From assembly GCA_964525995.1 (NCBI GenBank), contig CAZGIM010000012.1, positions 79,449 to 143,448 on the forward strand: DNA of 64,000 nt. The letters run 5' to 3'. Shown piece after piece: positions 41,374 to 50,001 of the stretch. The stretch's first letter is position 1; the number at the start of each line of letters is the position of its first letter. Source of the stretch: CAIVAT01 sp964525995. GTDB taxonomy: Bacteria; Bacteroidota; Bacteroidia; Bacteroidales; FEN-979. The notes beneath the pieces are model-generated. The model did not search any database and had not been told where the DNA came from. It was given only the letters and a program-made list of their open reading frames with translations. The position numbers and the translations under genes were made by a program.

Positions 41374-41423
41374 GGGTACCTGGTTATAGGGTTATTCTTA
41401 TGTGGCGTTTGCTGCCAAAATTG

Positions 41424-42674
41424 TTACTTTTTCAAACCTTTCGACAGCTTTTTAATGGCGTTTTCGATGGTACTTTCAGGCTCGATGATGTTGTTGTCGC
41501 CCCAGAAGTCGGGATCGGCAAAGGCCTGGACTTTATCCTCGAAAACCATGCTGGTTTTGAAAACTTCCTGATTTGCAAATTTAACGATATTCTCCTCATG
41601 CCGGTCGGTAATGGCTAATTCCGACATCACGGTATAATGGTTCTTGAAGAGTTTTCGCTTCCAGTCGCAACGGAATTTGAGATCCACCCTGACATAACTG
41701 AGGTAGAACTTGCTGTTCTGCTCCTTGTAAGTCACCAGGTAGCTGGTCGAAGTGGGGATGAATACCAGTCCCGCGGGTTTTTTCCGGACGAAAAGCTGCG
41801 CGGCTTTTTCGGCATCATTAAGGTCGAGGCTGAACTCGGCGCGGGTGATGGCCATGTTATCCTGGGCAATATACAGTTTTCCATTGTAAAGTGGTACCGG
41901 TTTGATCACATTGGGTGCGAAGCCGATCACCCAATTCAGCCGGTTGTCGATCGTTACCATCGACTCAATCTCGAACAGGTAATTATCCAGACTGTCGAGG
42001 GCGATGCTGAGGTCGGTATTCTTGACGATGTCGAGGAGCAGTGAAACATTCGGTCCGCCCTGCAATTGAACCATCAGGGTATCGGCTTTTTTCACATTGG
42101 AGCTTTTTCTTCCTTTGAAGATCTTCACCTGGTCGTCCTGCCAATTGGTGTAAGGCGCTTTGCGGATATCGACGACAGCCTCGGAGATGGAGAGGTAGTC
42201 GCGGCGTTGACGGATCGACTCCCTGTAAAATCCTGTCATCATGTTCACCCCTTCGCTGTAATTTTTCCGGATCCGGTGCATGGCCATCTCGACAATCCCG
42301 CGTGCATCGCCGGGCACTACCGATAATTCTTTAAGCTGGATGGGCTGAAGGTCTAAATAAAAGGTTTTATCCTTTCCCGAGGCCTCGCTGATCTTGAACT
42401 TGGTGGTGGTATAGCTCAGGTGTGAAACCTCGAAATACTCAGCCTGGAGCGAATTTTGGATTTTCAGGATAAACTCCCCGTCCGAATTGGAGACGGTACC
42501 GATATGGGTTCCGGGAACTGTGATGGTGGCATGTCCGATTTTTTCTCCCGATTTGGCGTCTTTGAGCTGGCCTGTTACCGTGACATAGCCATTCTGAGCC
42601 TGAAGGGCGCTGAAGGCGAAGATAAGTACCAGCATCATGCTGAACCGGATCAGGTTGTAAGGCATTGTTTTCAT
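41424..42674 (-). CDS. CarboxypepD_reg-like domain protein, envelope
   Basis: A 416-residue secreted protein (signal peptide ending FAFSALQAQ). A CarboxypepD_reg domain is at about 30-110 (QLKDAKSGEKIGHATITVPG), followed by about 300 residues of beta-rich sequence (PYTNWQDDQVKIFKGRKSSN; FYLSYVRVDLKFRCDWKRKL) ending DPDFWGDNNIIEPESTIENA. The C-terminal half is clearly paralogous to that of the protein at 38164, which has an extra STN domain. The two paralogues flank the sigma/FecR pair. The gene ends 50 bases before the sigma factor gene on the same strand. Function not known; surface-exposed and signalling-related is an inference. Confidence 0.78.
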   Translation of the reverse strand: MKTMPYNLIRFSMMLVLIFAFSALQAQNGYVTVTGQLKDAKSGEKIGHATITVPGTHIGTVSNSDGEFILKIQNSLQAEYFEVSHLSYTTTKFKISEASGKDKTFYLDLQPIQLKELSVVPGDARGIVEMAMHRIRKNYSEGVNMMTGFYRESIRQRRDYLSISEAVVDIRKAPYTNWQDDQVKIFKGRKSSNVKKADTLMVQLQGGPNVSLLLDIVKNTDLSIALDSLDNYLFEIESMVTIDNRLNWVIGFAPNVIKPVPLYNGKLYIAQDNMAITRAEFSLDLNDAEKAAQLFVRKKPAGLVFIPTSTSYLVTYKEQNSKFYLSYVRVDLKFRCDWKRKLFKNHYTVMSELAITDRHEENIVKFANQEVFKTSMVFEDKVQAFADPDFWGDNNIIEPESTIENAIKKLSKGLKK

Positions 42675-42881
42675 GGCGTTACGTTTTACGTTGGTGATGG
42701 ATTGGTTCTTTATTCCTAAGATACCCCGGCATGAAAATACCCTATAAGAAATCGAAAAAAAATGGGGTGTCCAACGACAAATCTTCCGTGGTGAGTTTCG
42801 TTAAGGAAGTTCTTGCCGATACGATCTAATGGAACCATGAAAACCGGGCACAGTTGATTCTGAAGAATTATGCTCAAGGTA

Positions 42882-43808
42882 TCAGCTGATTATCCGCAGA
42901 TACTGCTGAATAAAACGGTTGTACCCATGAGTTCTGAGTAACAGTTTTTCGTAGATTAATATGCCTGCAAGTCCACAGGCGATGCCGAGGAGGGCGTCAA
43001 CGACATAATGATGGCCGGAATAGATGGCGGCGAACCAGATTCCCATCATAAAAATTGCTGCCGGATAACGCAGCCATCCGGGACCCGATTTGATGGAATA
43101 ATACAACACGACCACCGGGTAGGCACAGTGCAGAGAGGGGAGGGCAGCAAACACATTTGAATTTCTTCCGTAAATATTCTGAAAGACAGGAATGCCAATC
43201 AGTTCATCAAACCGGGCGAGGCCTGCCGTATTCCCCGGGATGCCGGTATGGAATTCAAATCCGTACAATCCGACATACCAGGGAGGGGCGGCCGGATGCA
43301 AATAATAGATCAGGAAACCGATCAGATTAACGAAAAGAAAGGTGAGTGAGAAATGCAGGAAGAGCTTTCTGTTGCTGTAAAAAAGCCAAGCCGCGTATGC
43401 CAGAGGCACCGGTATCCAGTTGAGGTAGAAAAACCCGCTTACCAGATCGCCTGTTACCGTATGGTGGGCGGCCAGCCATTCGTTGGGAGTCATCCGTGCA
43501 GCGCCCGAACTGATCCCGAACCAGGTCTTCTCCATGTCGTACAAACCGGCGATGTCGACAGGCCTGAAATAGTAGTTTGGAAAGACCCGCATGATATCGT
43601 ACAACATGCCGAAAACCGCGAAGATGGCGAAGCCAAGTACGAATTTCCGGGTTCCTCCGTTTACAAAAAACAAACCGTTCAGAAGGAGTATGATCAGAAG
43701 GTGTTCGATCCTGAGGCCGGTAAGAAAATGCATCAGGATCAGGTAAATGGCCGAGGCGGAAACCATGATCCCGGTACCGGCCGGGAGTTTTGTCGCGATG
43801 TTTTTCAT
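42882..43808 (-). CDS. PAP2 family membrane enzyme, inositol phosphorylceramide synthase-like
   Basis: A 308-residue membrane protein with about six to eight hydrophobic segments. The phosphatidic-acid-phosphatase-2 catalytic motifs are present: ALPSLHCAYPVVV (the PSxH motif) and SGHHYVVDALLG (the HxxxD motif, with nucleophilic His). This arrangement is shared with Aur1-type inositol phosphorylceramide synthases, which move phosphoinositol from phosphatidylinositol to ceramide. In Bacteroides thetaiotaomicron a PAP2 protein in a myo-inositol-phosphate-synthase cluster does this. It ends the seven-gene operon and overlaps the preceding gene as ATGA, so it is probably expressed with the inositol synthase and the phosphatidylinositol-phosphate synthase. 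Confidence 0.85.
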   Translation of the reverse strand: MKNIATKLPAGTGIMVSASAIYLILMHFLTGLRIEHLLIILLLNGLFFVNGGTRKFVLGFAIFAVFGMLYDIMRVFPNYYFRPVDIAGLYDMEKTWFGISSGAARMTPNEWLAAHHTVTGDLVSGFFYLNWIPVPLAYAAWLFYSNRKLFLHFSLTFLFVNLIGFLIYYLHPAAPPWYVGLYGFEFHTGIPGNTAGLARFDELIGIPVFQNIYGRNSNVFAALPSLHCAYPVVVLYYSIKSGPGWLRYPAAIFMMGIWFAAIYSGHHYVVDALLGIACGLAGILIYEKLLLRTHGYNRFIQQYLRIIS

Positions 43809-44368
43809 GGGATCACTCTTTCCATTACCACTGCGTGGGTTTCCTGGTCGATGCCATGAAGATCAACATACTTTATCGACGAGGGTACGCCAATAGCATT
43901 GGTAGTCATCGACAGGAACAGATGGGTTAACCTGACCATCTTTCCGTTGATCCTGACTAGTGCTTTATAAGATTTCCCGGTTTCATCGCGGAAAAGATAG
44001 ACCTCCCGCTTTTTATAGGACCGGAACCGAATGATCCAGCTCTCCTTGCCGATAGCTCTGACATCCAGTCCGAATACCCTTTTTTGGATGCCGCTAAGTT
44101 CTTTACGGATTCCCTTTTCTTCGAACCGAATCCAGGACGGGCGCAATGGTTCTTTCGGATTCAGTGTTCCCGAAGCGGTATAATTTAACTCGTAAATCAC
44201 GGTATTCCGGTTGTGGCTGCGTTGGAGATAAAACATGAGTTTCGGGTTCCATTCGGGAATCGGATAATTCCGGTAGGGAAGCGTTGTATCGGGTTCTTCA
44301 GCCCGGCAAACCATTATGCTTCCATGAATGAATAGCAAAATCAGGATAAATGGTACGATTCCTTTCAT
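43805..44368 (-). CDS. DUF4833-like secreted protein in inositol-lipid operon
   Basis: A 187-residue protein from the ATG at 44368, which opens a signal peptide (MKGIVPFILILLFIHGSIMV). The longer start at 44563 would lie deep inside the preceding gene and is rejected. Both boundaries show ATGA overlaps with neighbours, so it is translationally coupled to the CDP-alcohol phosphatidyltransferase and the PAP2 gene. The mature part is beta-rich, with MFYLQRSHNRNTVIYELNYT, LRPSWIRFEEKGIRKELSGI and KYVDLHGIDQETHAVVMERV. I assign DUF4833 from memory with moderate certainty; no enzymatic motif is seen. Its conserved place suggests a periplasmic partner in inositol-lipid assembly. Confidence 0.72.
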   Translation of the reverse strand: MKGIVPFILILLFIHGSIMVCRAEEPDTTLPYRNYPIPEWNPKLMFYLQRSHNRNTVIYELNYTASGTLNPKEPLRPSWIRFEEKGIRKELSGIQKRVFGLDVRAIGKESWIIRFRSYKKREVYLFRDETGKSYKALVRINGKMVRLTHLFLSMTTNAIGVPSSIKYVDLHGIDQETHAVVMERVIP

Positions 44369-45072
44369 TGATTTTGATTTTTTTCCTGCTCCTGAAGAAG
44401 ACGTTTGCTGTGCATCAACCTCCGTATGGCTGTGACATTCGACAGTAAAGCCACGATTGCCAAAGGATAGATAAAGATGGAGATGGTCTCCACGATGGCA
44501 AAAGGCAACCATTCGACAAGCAGCTTCTGGTTCCCTCCGGTAACCCCTGCAACAATGCCGCAAATCATCGCAGAAACCCCGATCAGGACAATCCTTTCAG
44601 GGCGCTGCATCAAGCCGGTCTTACATTCAATGCCAATTCCTTCGGCCCTTGCGCGGACGTAGCTGACCATCATCGATCCGATCAGGGCAATGAATCCTAT
44701 CAGCGAGGCCAAAAAATAGTGGCGGGCAACTAAAAAATAACAGATGCCCAAAAACATGATCAGTTCGCTGTATCTGTCCAGAACCGAATCATATAATGCC
44801 CCGAAACGCGATGTCATTTTTCCTTCCCGCGCGAGCCGGCCATCAAGAATATCAAAAATGCCGGCAAAAAGAATGATTGCTCCACCCCATCCCAGTGGTG
44901 TGAGATCTCCTTTAGGCCTGTGGTCTGCCCCGATGATCATTACAACCGCGGCTATCAGGTTGACCAGAAATCCGACGGTCGTAATTGCGTTGGGCGTCAC
45001 CTTACATCGGATAAGCAACCGCACCAGCGGCTGAATGATCCGATAAATAATTTTCTGCGCGTAATTTTTCAT
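44365..45072 (-). CDS. CDP-alcohol phosphatidyltransferase, probable phosphatidylinositol phosphate synthase
   Basis: A 235-residue membrane protein with about six hydrophobic segments. The family signature DG-x2-AR-x8-G-x3-D-x3-D is intact: FDILDGRLAREGKM then SRFGALYDSVLDRYSE. Such enzymes transfer a phosphatidyl group from a CDP-diacylglycerol to an alcohol. Here the substrate is predicted to be inositol phosphate because the operon begins with myo-inositol-1-phosphate synthase and has a PgpA-type phosphatase and an inositol-phosphorylceramide-synthase-like protein. The start codon is 11 bases after the DUF5686 stop and its stop overlaps the next start (ATGA). Confidence 0.9.
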   Translation of the reverse strand: MKNYAQKIIYRIIQPLVRLLIRCKVTPNAITTVGFLVNLIAAVVMIIGADHRPKGDLTPLGWGGAIILFAGIFDILDGRLAREGKMTSRFGALYDSVLDRYSELIMFLGICYFLVARHYFLASLIGFIALIGSMMVSYVRARAEGIGIECKTGLMQRPERIVLIGVSAMICGIVAGVTGGNQKLLVEWLPFAIVETISIFIYPLAIVALLSNVTAIRRLMHSKRLLQEQEKNQNQ

Positions 45073-45083
45073 GCTTCTTTGGA

Positions 45084-47636
45084 TTAAAAGTCGAATTTGA
45101 ACCGTACCCGTATACCATACCGGGCAACGAACGGTTGTTCGAGATAGGTCAGGCGGGATACGAACTCCACCCTGAACAGTTTCAGAATATTCCCGATTCC
45201 CGCGCTGACCTCAACATAGGGACCTTTGTGTAGCGTGAATGTGACCGGTGTGGTATAGTCAACCGGGAACTTGAACAGGTCCGGATGGGTGTCGGGGTTG
45301 TTGAGTTCAGTAAGGCGGCCCCACAGGATCTTTCCCGAGATGTATTCCCTCCATTTCAACTTCTTCAGCAAAGGAATTTTATTAAAAAGAAAGCCGTTGA
45401 AGCAGTGATCGAGGTTTATAGAGCAATATTCATCGCTCACGAATTCGAGGAAATTCATCAGGTTATAGGAACCCAGCTGATAGGAATAGGTTTGGTTGGC
45501 CCGGTGGATGTAAAGCAGCGGAAATGGTACCTGTCCGAAAATCTTTCCTCCCTCAGCTACCACGTCGGTGTAGCCCAGTACCGACAAATAAAACCGCTTG
45601 CTGACCGAGAGTTTTACATTCAGGTAATCGTAATCGTTGCCAAAGGCGGTGGAACCATAGATGAAGGTCAACTGCGTAACCGGGTACTTGTTCGCCATGG
45701 GTATGCGGTACTGCTTCCCCTGGTAGAATTTTTCCTCTGGGGCATAACGTAAGGACAGTGTGAATTCACTGATGTCGATGAAAGGAGGGTCGTTGACATG
45801 CAACATGTAGTCGACCTTGTTGAAAAAGAGATCACCGCCCGGCCTTTGCCTGAGAAACTGGTAAGCGATGTTATAAGAGAAATGGTTTGGGAACTCGTTG
45901 AGATGTTCTATTTTGATGGTTTTATTGTACAGCAGCTTGTTGTTGACGCCCCTCTTAAACGACAGCAGAAAGTTGTCTTCCTGTACAAACTGAAGTTCCT
46001 GCCCCGGTATTTTGGTTTCGTCCTGATAGCTCAATTTGATGTATTTCACCGGAAAGTCCCAGATGGTTCGTTGGGTAAGCGATAGGGTCGCCCCCAGAAA
46101 GTATTTAAACTTTTGATCTCTAAAACCATAGGCTCCGTAAGTTTCGAGGGTAAACCGCTTGCTGAATTGAGGGGTGGTTCGCCCGCCTACACGAATCCGG
46201 TACCCTTCGATCGGGTTATAACTGTAAAAAGTATTGACCGGACCGATCTCAACCGGACCGAAAGTCCTGTATCCCGCAAACAGCAGCATTGCAATATTCA
46301 ACGAGCTTCGGAATGCCCTGACATTTTTAACACTGTCCATCAGGCTATAAGTCCTGCTTTCGGAGGAAGAGAGCGGTACGTGGCGGTGTTCATTCCAGAA
46401 TTCAACGGAACGGGCTTCAGCATTGTTGGCAGTGTTTTGCCTTTGCCCGTCGAACACCGTATCGGCGATTGCCCCATTGATCATGGAATAGCGATAGGAC
46501 ACTAACCGTTCGCCATATATTCCCAGACGATTTTCGACTAGCCCAAAATCGATCCCGATCTGTTCATTTGACAAAAGCCAGCCTGCATTGTCCGCTTTGC
46601 TGAATTCCTGGTTTATATGGACCTCTTTGGCCCAATTTAAATTGATATCAGAAGGGACAGACATTTCCAATTTCCGAATCGCATAATTACTGTCGGCTGT
46701 GATATAGAGAAATCCCTGAAAAAGCATATCGGTCTTGTTTCTGGGAGCAAAGAGTAATTTATAACACCGGGTACTATCGATACTGATCGTATCCCTGATA
46801 TAATAACGGTAGAATTGAGGTGCAGTCGTGGCTACCGGACTTAAAAATATGTTGGTTAGAAACATGATATCCTGGTTGTAAATATTGATATCCTGATACA
46901 TATATTTAAGATACGCATCCATGCCCTGGTCGTTAAGATAACCTTCGAACTTTACCATCTTTTCTGCTTTGACGACTTCTTTCTTTGCAGGAGGTGAATT
47001 TCGCTGGCTGATATCCGATAAGGACTCTCTCAGGTACACGGGGAGGACTTGTTTGCCGGATAACTTGGTACTGTCGACATTCTGGAAAATAAATTTAACC
47101 TTCCGGAGGAACTTTTTGTTTTTAAATTCTTCGGTCAGATTACTCAGTGCAAACTGGGTTTTTTCATATCGCTCATATTGAATTGTGCTGTAATAGCCAG
47201 TTTGGTTCAGGTTTTTCCTGCTGATTACCTTTTGAATGAGTTCTACCGCCTGATTGCCCTTGTTGCGGTAACGTTTTTTCTCCGGTTTGATCACCACTTC
47301 TTTCAACTCTCTGGAAATGGGTTTCATACGAACATTGATCTCCTGAGTCTGTCCGGTAAGTATTATGAATTCCTGTGTCTCATAACCAAGGCAGGAAAAC
47401 CTGATCTTGTTTGATATGTTCTTTCCTGTCAGCAGGAAATGGCCGTCAGCATCCGTTGTTGTACCTGTCGATGTTTTTACAAACTCAACAGCTACCAGGG
47501 GAATAGGTTCACCGGTCGCACCATCGGTTATTGTGCCTTTTACAATGGTATGACTGGCAAGTTGTCCGAAGATTTCCGCAGGAATTAAAAGGACAAATAC
47601 AGCGATGGAAAGAACGTTTAAAAACCTGTTTGACAT
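45084..47636 (-). CDS. DUF5686 and CarboxypepD_reg outer-membrane protein
   Basis: An 850-residue protein from the ATG at 47636 (the preceding TTG is part of the GtrA stop overlap TGATG). Signal peptide 1-24 (MSNRFLNVLSIAVFVLLIPA, then EIFG); CarboxypepD_reg domain about 30-115 (GTITDGATGEPIPLVAVEFV); then the DUF5686 region (VIKPEKKRYRNKGNQAVELI; YERYEKTQFALSNL; FLTNIFLSPVATTAPQFYRY) and a C-terminal beta-barrel (ending RLTYLEQPFVARYGIRVRFK). The family is common in Bacteroidetes and its function is unknown. Its position inside an inositol-lipid operon, between GtrA and the phosphatidyltransferase, hints at moving or using lipids or sugars at the outer membrane. This is inference. Confidence 0.85.
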   Translation of the reverse strand: MSNRFLNVLSIAVFVLLIPAEIFGQLASHTIVKGTITDGATGEPIPLVAVEFVKTSTGTTTDADGHFLLTGKNISNKIRFSCLGYETQEFIILTGQTQEINVRMKPISRELKEVVIKPEKKRYRNKGNQAVELIQKVISRKNLNQTGYYSTIQYERYEKTQFALSNLTEEFKNKKFLRKVKFIFQNVDSTKLSGKQVLPVYLRESLSDISQRNSPPAKKEVVKAEKMVKFEGYLNDQGMDAYLKYMYQDINIYNQDIMFLTNIFLSPVATTAPQFYRYYIRDTISIDSTRCYKLLFAPRNKTDMLFQGFLYITADSNYAIRKLEMSVPSDINLNWAKEVHINQEFSKADNAGWLLSNEQIGIDFGLVENRLGIYGERLVSYRYSMINGAIADTVFDGQRQNTANNAEARSVEFWNEHRHVPLSSSESRTYSLMDSVKNVRAFRSSLNIAMLLFAGYRTFGPVEIGPVNTFYSYNPIEGYRIRVGGRTTPQFSKRFTLETYGAYGFRDQKFKYFLGATLSLTQRTIWDFPVKYIKLSYQDETKIPGQELQFVQEDNFLLSFKRGVNNKLLYNKTIKIEHLNEFPNHFSYNIAYQFLRQRPGGDLFFNKVDYMLHVNDPPFIDISEFTLSLRYAPEEKFYQGKQYRIPMANKYPVTQLTFIYGSTAFGNDYDYLNVKLSVSKRFYLSVLGYTDVVAEGGKIFGQVPFPLLYIHRANQTYSYQLGSYNLMNFLEFVSDEYCSINLDHCFNGFLFNKIPLLKKLKWREYISGKILWGRLTELNNPDTHPDLFKFPVDYTTPVTFTLHKGPYVEVSAGIGNILKLFRVEFVSRLTYLEQPFVARYGIRVRFKFDF

Positions 47637-48022
47637 CAACTCCTCCTAAAGACAAATTTTCGCTGTAGTACATAATTGAAAATGACACTTAGCATGCAAG
47701 CAACAATGACTTTCGAGATCAGATAATGAAAATGACCAACACTGGTAAAAAGATACACCAGCACAACATTCAGGAACAAGCTACCGGCCCAAACGAGGAT
47801 ATATCTTCTCGCTTGTTTAAAATAATGTGAACCGGTAGCATTAAATACCCAATGCCGGCCGAGTTCGAAATTTGTCAAACCGCCTGCCAGGGTTCCTGTA
47901 ATCGTGCCCGTCAAATACCACCAGCCCAAGAACTCCTTCAGGAAAATGGTTACTCCAAAATCCACCAATGTTGACAGAAAAGATGATATCTGCGATCGAA
48001 TGAAAGTTCTTTTCTTATCCAT
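47636..48022 (-). CDS. GtrA-like membrane protein
   Basis: A 128-residue protein with four membrane segments and the GtrA family pattern (SFLSTLVDFGVTIFLKEFLG; GTITGTLAGGLTNFELGRHW; KVIVACMLSVIFNYVLQRKF). Start 48022 forms a TAATG overlap with the PgpA-like gene; the in-frame ATG at 48031 is inside that gene. GtrA proteins are thought to flip polyprenyl-linked sugars or otherwise help glycosyl transfer across the inner membrane. There is no glycosyltransferase gene next to it, so in this operon it may serve a lipid head-group or glycan modification; unproven. Confidence 0.88.
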   Translation of the reverse strand: MDKKRTFIRSQISSFLSTLVDFGVTIFLKEFLGWWYLTGTITGTLAGGLTNFELGRHWVFNATGSHYFKQARRYILVWAGSLFLNVVLVYLFTSVGHFHYLISKVIVACMLSVIFNYVLQRKFVFRRS

Positions 48023-48504
48023 TATCCACACATCAGGGTTGAAAGTAACAGTCCGGTTTGCAGCAGCAGATTTGCGGCAATCCCGGCGGCTACATCATCG
48101 GCCATAATACCGATCCCTCCGGGCAGTTTCTCCAATTTGCGAATCCCGGCGGGTTTGACGATATCGAAGAACCTGAACAGAAGAAACGAAATCAGCAGGA
48201 CCAGCCATCCGGTGCCGATCCACATCACACTGATCCACATGCCAACCATTTCGTCGATAACGATCCGTGGGGAATCATGGCCCCATTTTGCTTCGATCCG
48301 GTTTGCCGCGATCGTACCCAGAATGCCGAAAATGATGATCAGGAACCCGAGCCACAGGTAAGGAGCGGAGGTAAAATGCAGCAAAAGCAGGGTGGGGATC
48401 ATTGCTCCTGCAGCTCCCACGGTGCCGGGGGCCTTGGGTGAATGCCCAAGGCCAAACCCGGAGGCTACCATGCTCCAAAACCTGTAACCATTACTATTAG
48501 TCAT
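48022..48504 (-). CDS. pgpA: PgpA-like phosphatase, probable phosphatidylinositol-phosphate phosphatase
   Basis: A 160-residue membrane phosphatase of the phosphatidylglycerophosphatase A family. Motifs: MVASGFGLGHSPKAPGTVGA at the start and PRIVIDEMVGMWISVM (metal-binding Asp/Glu), with DDVAAGIAANLLLQ near the end. Normally the family dephosphorylates phosphatidylglycerol phosphate. In Bacteroides inositol-lipid clusters a PgpA homologue next to the inositol synthase acts on phosphatidylinositol phosphate, and that is the likely role here. The ATG at 48504 overlaps the upstream stop by eight bases; an in-frame ATG at 48516 is also possible. Confidence 0.85.
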   Translation of the reverse strand: MTNSNGYRFWSMVASGFGLGHSPKAPGTVGAAGAMIPTLLLLHFTSAPYLWLGFLIIIFGILGTIAANRIEAKWGHDSPRIVIDEMVGMWISVMWIGTGWLVLLISFLLFRFFDIVKPAGIRKLEKLPGGIGIMADDVAAGIAANLLLQTGLLLSTLMCG

Positions 48505-49804
48505 AATCCAGTCCAAGATGGGTGATCAGGTTCTCATCCCTCAGATGCCTGAGTGTGTTTTCCAATTTCATCAACTGGCGGAAAAGATCATGCTGCGGTT
48601 TTAATCCGGGCAATGTCTGTGGGGATTTAAAGAAGAATGACAGCCATTCCTGGATGCCATACATTCCGGCCCGATGAGCCAGGTCGAGAAAGAGGGCCAG
48701 ATCAAGTACAATCGGGGCGGCCAGGATGGAATCGCGGCAAAGGAAGTTCACTTTGATCTGCATTTTGTAACCAAGCCACCCGAATATATCGATGTTATCC
48801 CAGCTCTCTTTGTTATCTCCCCGAGGAGGGTAGTAGTTAATTCGAATTTTGTGATAGAGATCGCTGTACAGATCAGGATTCAGTTCCGGCTCGAAAATGT
48901 TGTCCAGACTTCCGAGCTTTGAAACTTCCTTGGTCTTAAAGCTTTCCGGATCATCGAGTACTTCGCCATCCCGGTTGCCCAGAATGTTGGTTGAGAACCA
49001 TCCGTCGACGCCGAGGTTGCGGGCCTTCAATCCCGGGGCAATGATTGTTTTCATCAATGTTTGTCCGGTCTTGAAATCCTTTCCGCCGATGGGAACCCTG
49101 AGCGTTTTCGACAGGTCGGTCAGGGCCGGGATGTCGCATGAAAGATTCGGCGCCCCGTTGGCATAAGGCACACCCGATTTGATGGCTGCATAAGCATAAA
49201 TCTGGGCCGGGGAAATCGCCGGATCATTGTTCCGGAGTCCCTCCTCGAAAGCCATTAGGGTTTGATGCACCTCGCCTGGTTCAATGTATACCTCGGTTGA
49301 AGCACACCAGATCATCACCAGCCTGGAACAATGGTTGATCTTCCTGAAATTCTCAATATCGTCCATCAGCGCCAATGCCAGATCCATCTTTGTCGAACCT
49401 TTTTTGACATTTGCTCCGTCAAGATTATGAACATACCTGCGGTCGAAGACCGCCTTCATGGGTTTGATGGCCGACAGTTCATCTTTGAGTTTATCTAACA
49501 GTGTGGAATCGAGCACACCCGCTTTGATGGCTGCTTCGTAGGCGTTGTCTTCGAAAATATCCCATCCCCCGAAAACAATATCCTCAAGCTTTGCCAATGG
49601 GACAAAATCCTTTATCATGGGGTTTCTGCCTTCGGTACGTTTCCCAAGACGGATGGTGCCCATCTGCGTAGTCGATCCAATCGGCTTTGAAAGCCCTTCC
49701 CTTACTGCCAGCACCCCGGAAATAAAAGTGGTGGCAACAGCGCCGAGGCCTGGTGTGAGAATACCAAGCCGTCCATCTGGTTCTGAAATCTTTTTTGTTT
49801 CCAT
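48497..49804 (-). CDS. ino1: myo-inositol-1-phosphate synthase
   Basis: A 435-residue enzyme that makes myo-inositol 1-phosphate from glucose 6-phosphate with NAD. Family signatures: LGILTPGLGAVATTFISGVL (Rossmann turn), VFGGWDIFEDNAYEAA, APNLSCDIPAL, GKDFKTGQTLMKTIIAPGLK, GVDGWFSTNILGNRDG, and KINYYPPRGDNKESWDN-like (here IRINYYPPRGDNKESWDN). These fit bacterial/eukaryotic-type MIPS of about 430 residues. It is the first gene of a seven-gene minus-strand run in which successive genes overlap or nearly touch. The product supplies inositol phosphate to the phosphatidylinositol-phosphate synthase at 44365. Confidence 0.95.
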   Translation of the reverse strand: METKKISEPDGRLGILTPGLGAVATTFISGVLAVREGLSKPIGSTTQMGTIRLGKRTEGRNPMIKDFVPLAKLEDIVFGGWDIFEDNAYEAAIKAGVLDSTLLDKLKDELSAIKPMKAVFDRRYVHNLDGANVKKGSTKMDLALALMDDIENFRKINHCSRLVMIWCASTEVYIEPGEVHQTLMAFEEGLRNNDPAISPAQIYAYAAIKSGVPYANGAPNLSCDIPALTDLSKTLRVPIGGKDFKTGQTLMKTIIAPGLKARNLGVDGWFSTNILGNRDGEVLDDPESFKTKEVSKLGSLDNIFEPELNPDLYSDLYHKIRINYYPPRGDNKESWDNIDIFGWLGYKMQIKVNFLCRDSILAAPIVLDLALFLDLAHRAGMYGIQEWLSFFFKSPQTLPGLKPQHDLFRQLMKLENTLRHLRDENLITHLGLDYD

Positions 49805-50001
49805 AATTAATATGATTTATTATCTACTTAATAAGAGATTTTTTGCTTTTAAAAAGAATAAACAAATGTTTAATTCTTGTTATAAAATGAATGATTATAA
49901 CTAATCGCTACTTTGCATTTTGAATTAATCCCTTTTCTATTCTCTATTCGCTAATTATAGTCTATAGATAAACCAAGCTATACCCGACCACAGGAGCCTT
50001 C
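49805..50001. other. intergenic region upstream of the inositol-lipid operon
   Basis: This 197-base AT-rich stretch should hold the operon promoter, but I find no exact TAnnTTTG box on the minus strand. The part at 49935-49955 reads as three degenerate heptamers (TTCTATT, CTCTATT, CGCTAAT), preceded by TTTGCATTTTGAATTAATCC, similar in words to the heptamer arrays elsewhere in the window. Confidence 0.4.

Noticed and set aside
43805..44563. Long version of the DUF4833-like gene starting at 44563
   Set aside because: It would lie about 200 bases inside the CDP-alcohol transferase gene; the ATG at 44368 gives a signal peptide and an ATGA overlap.
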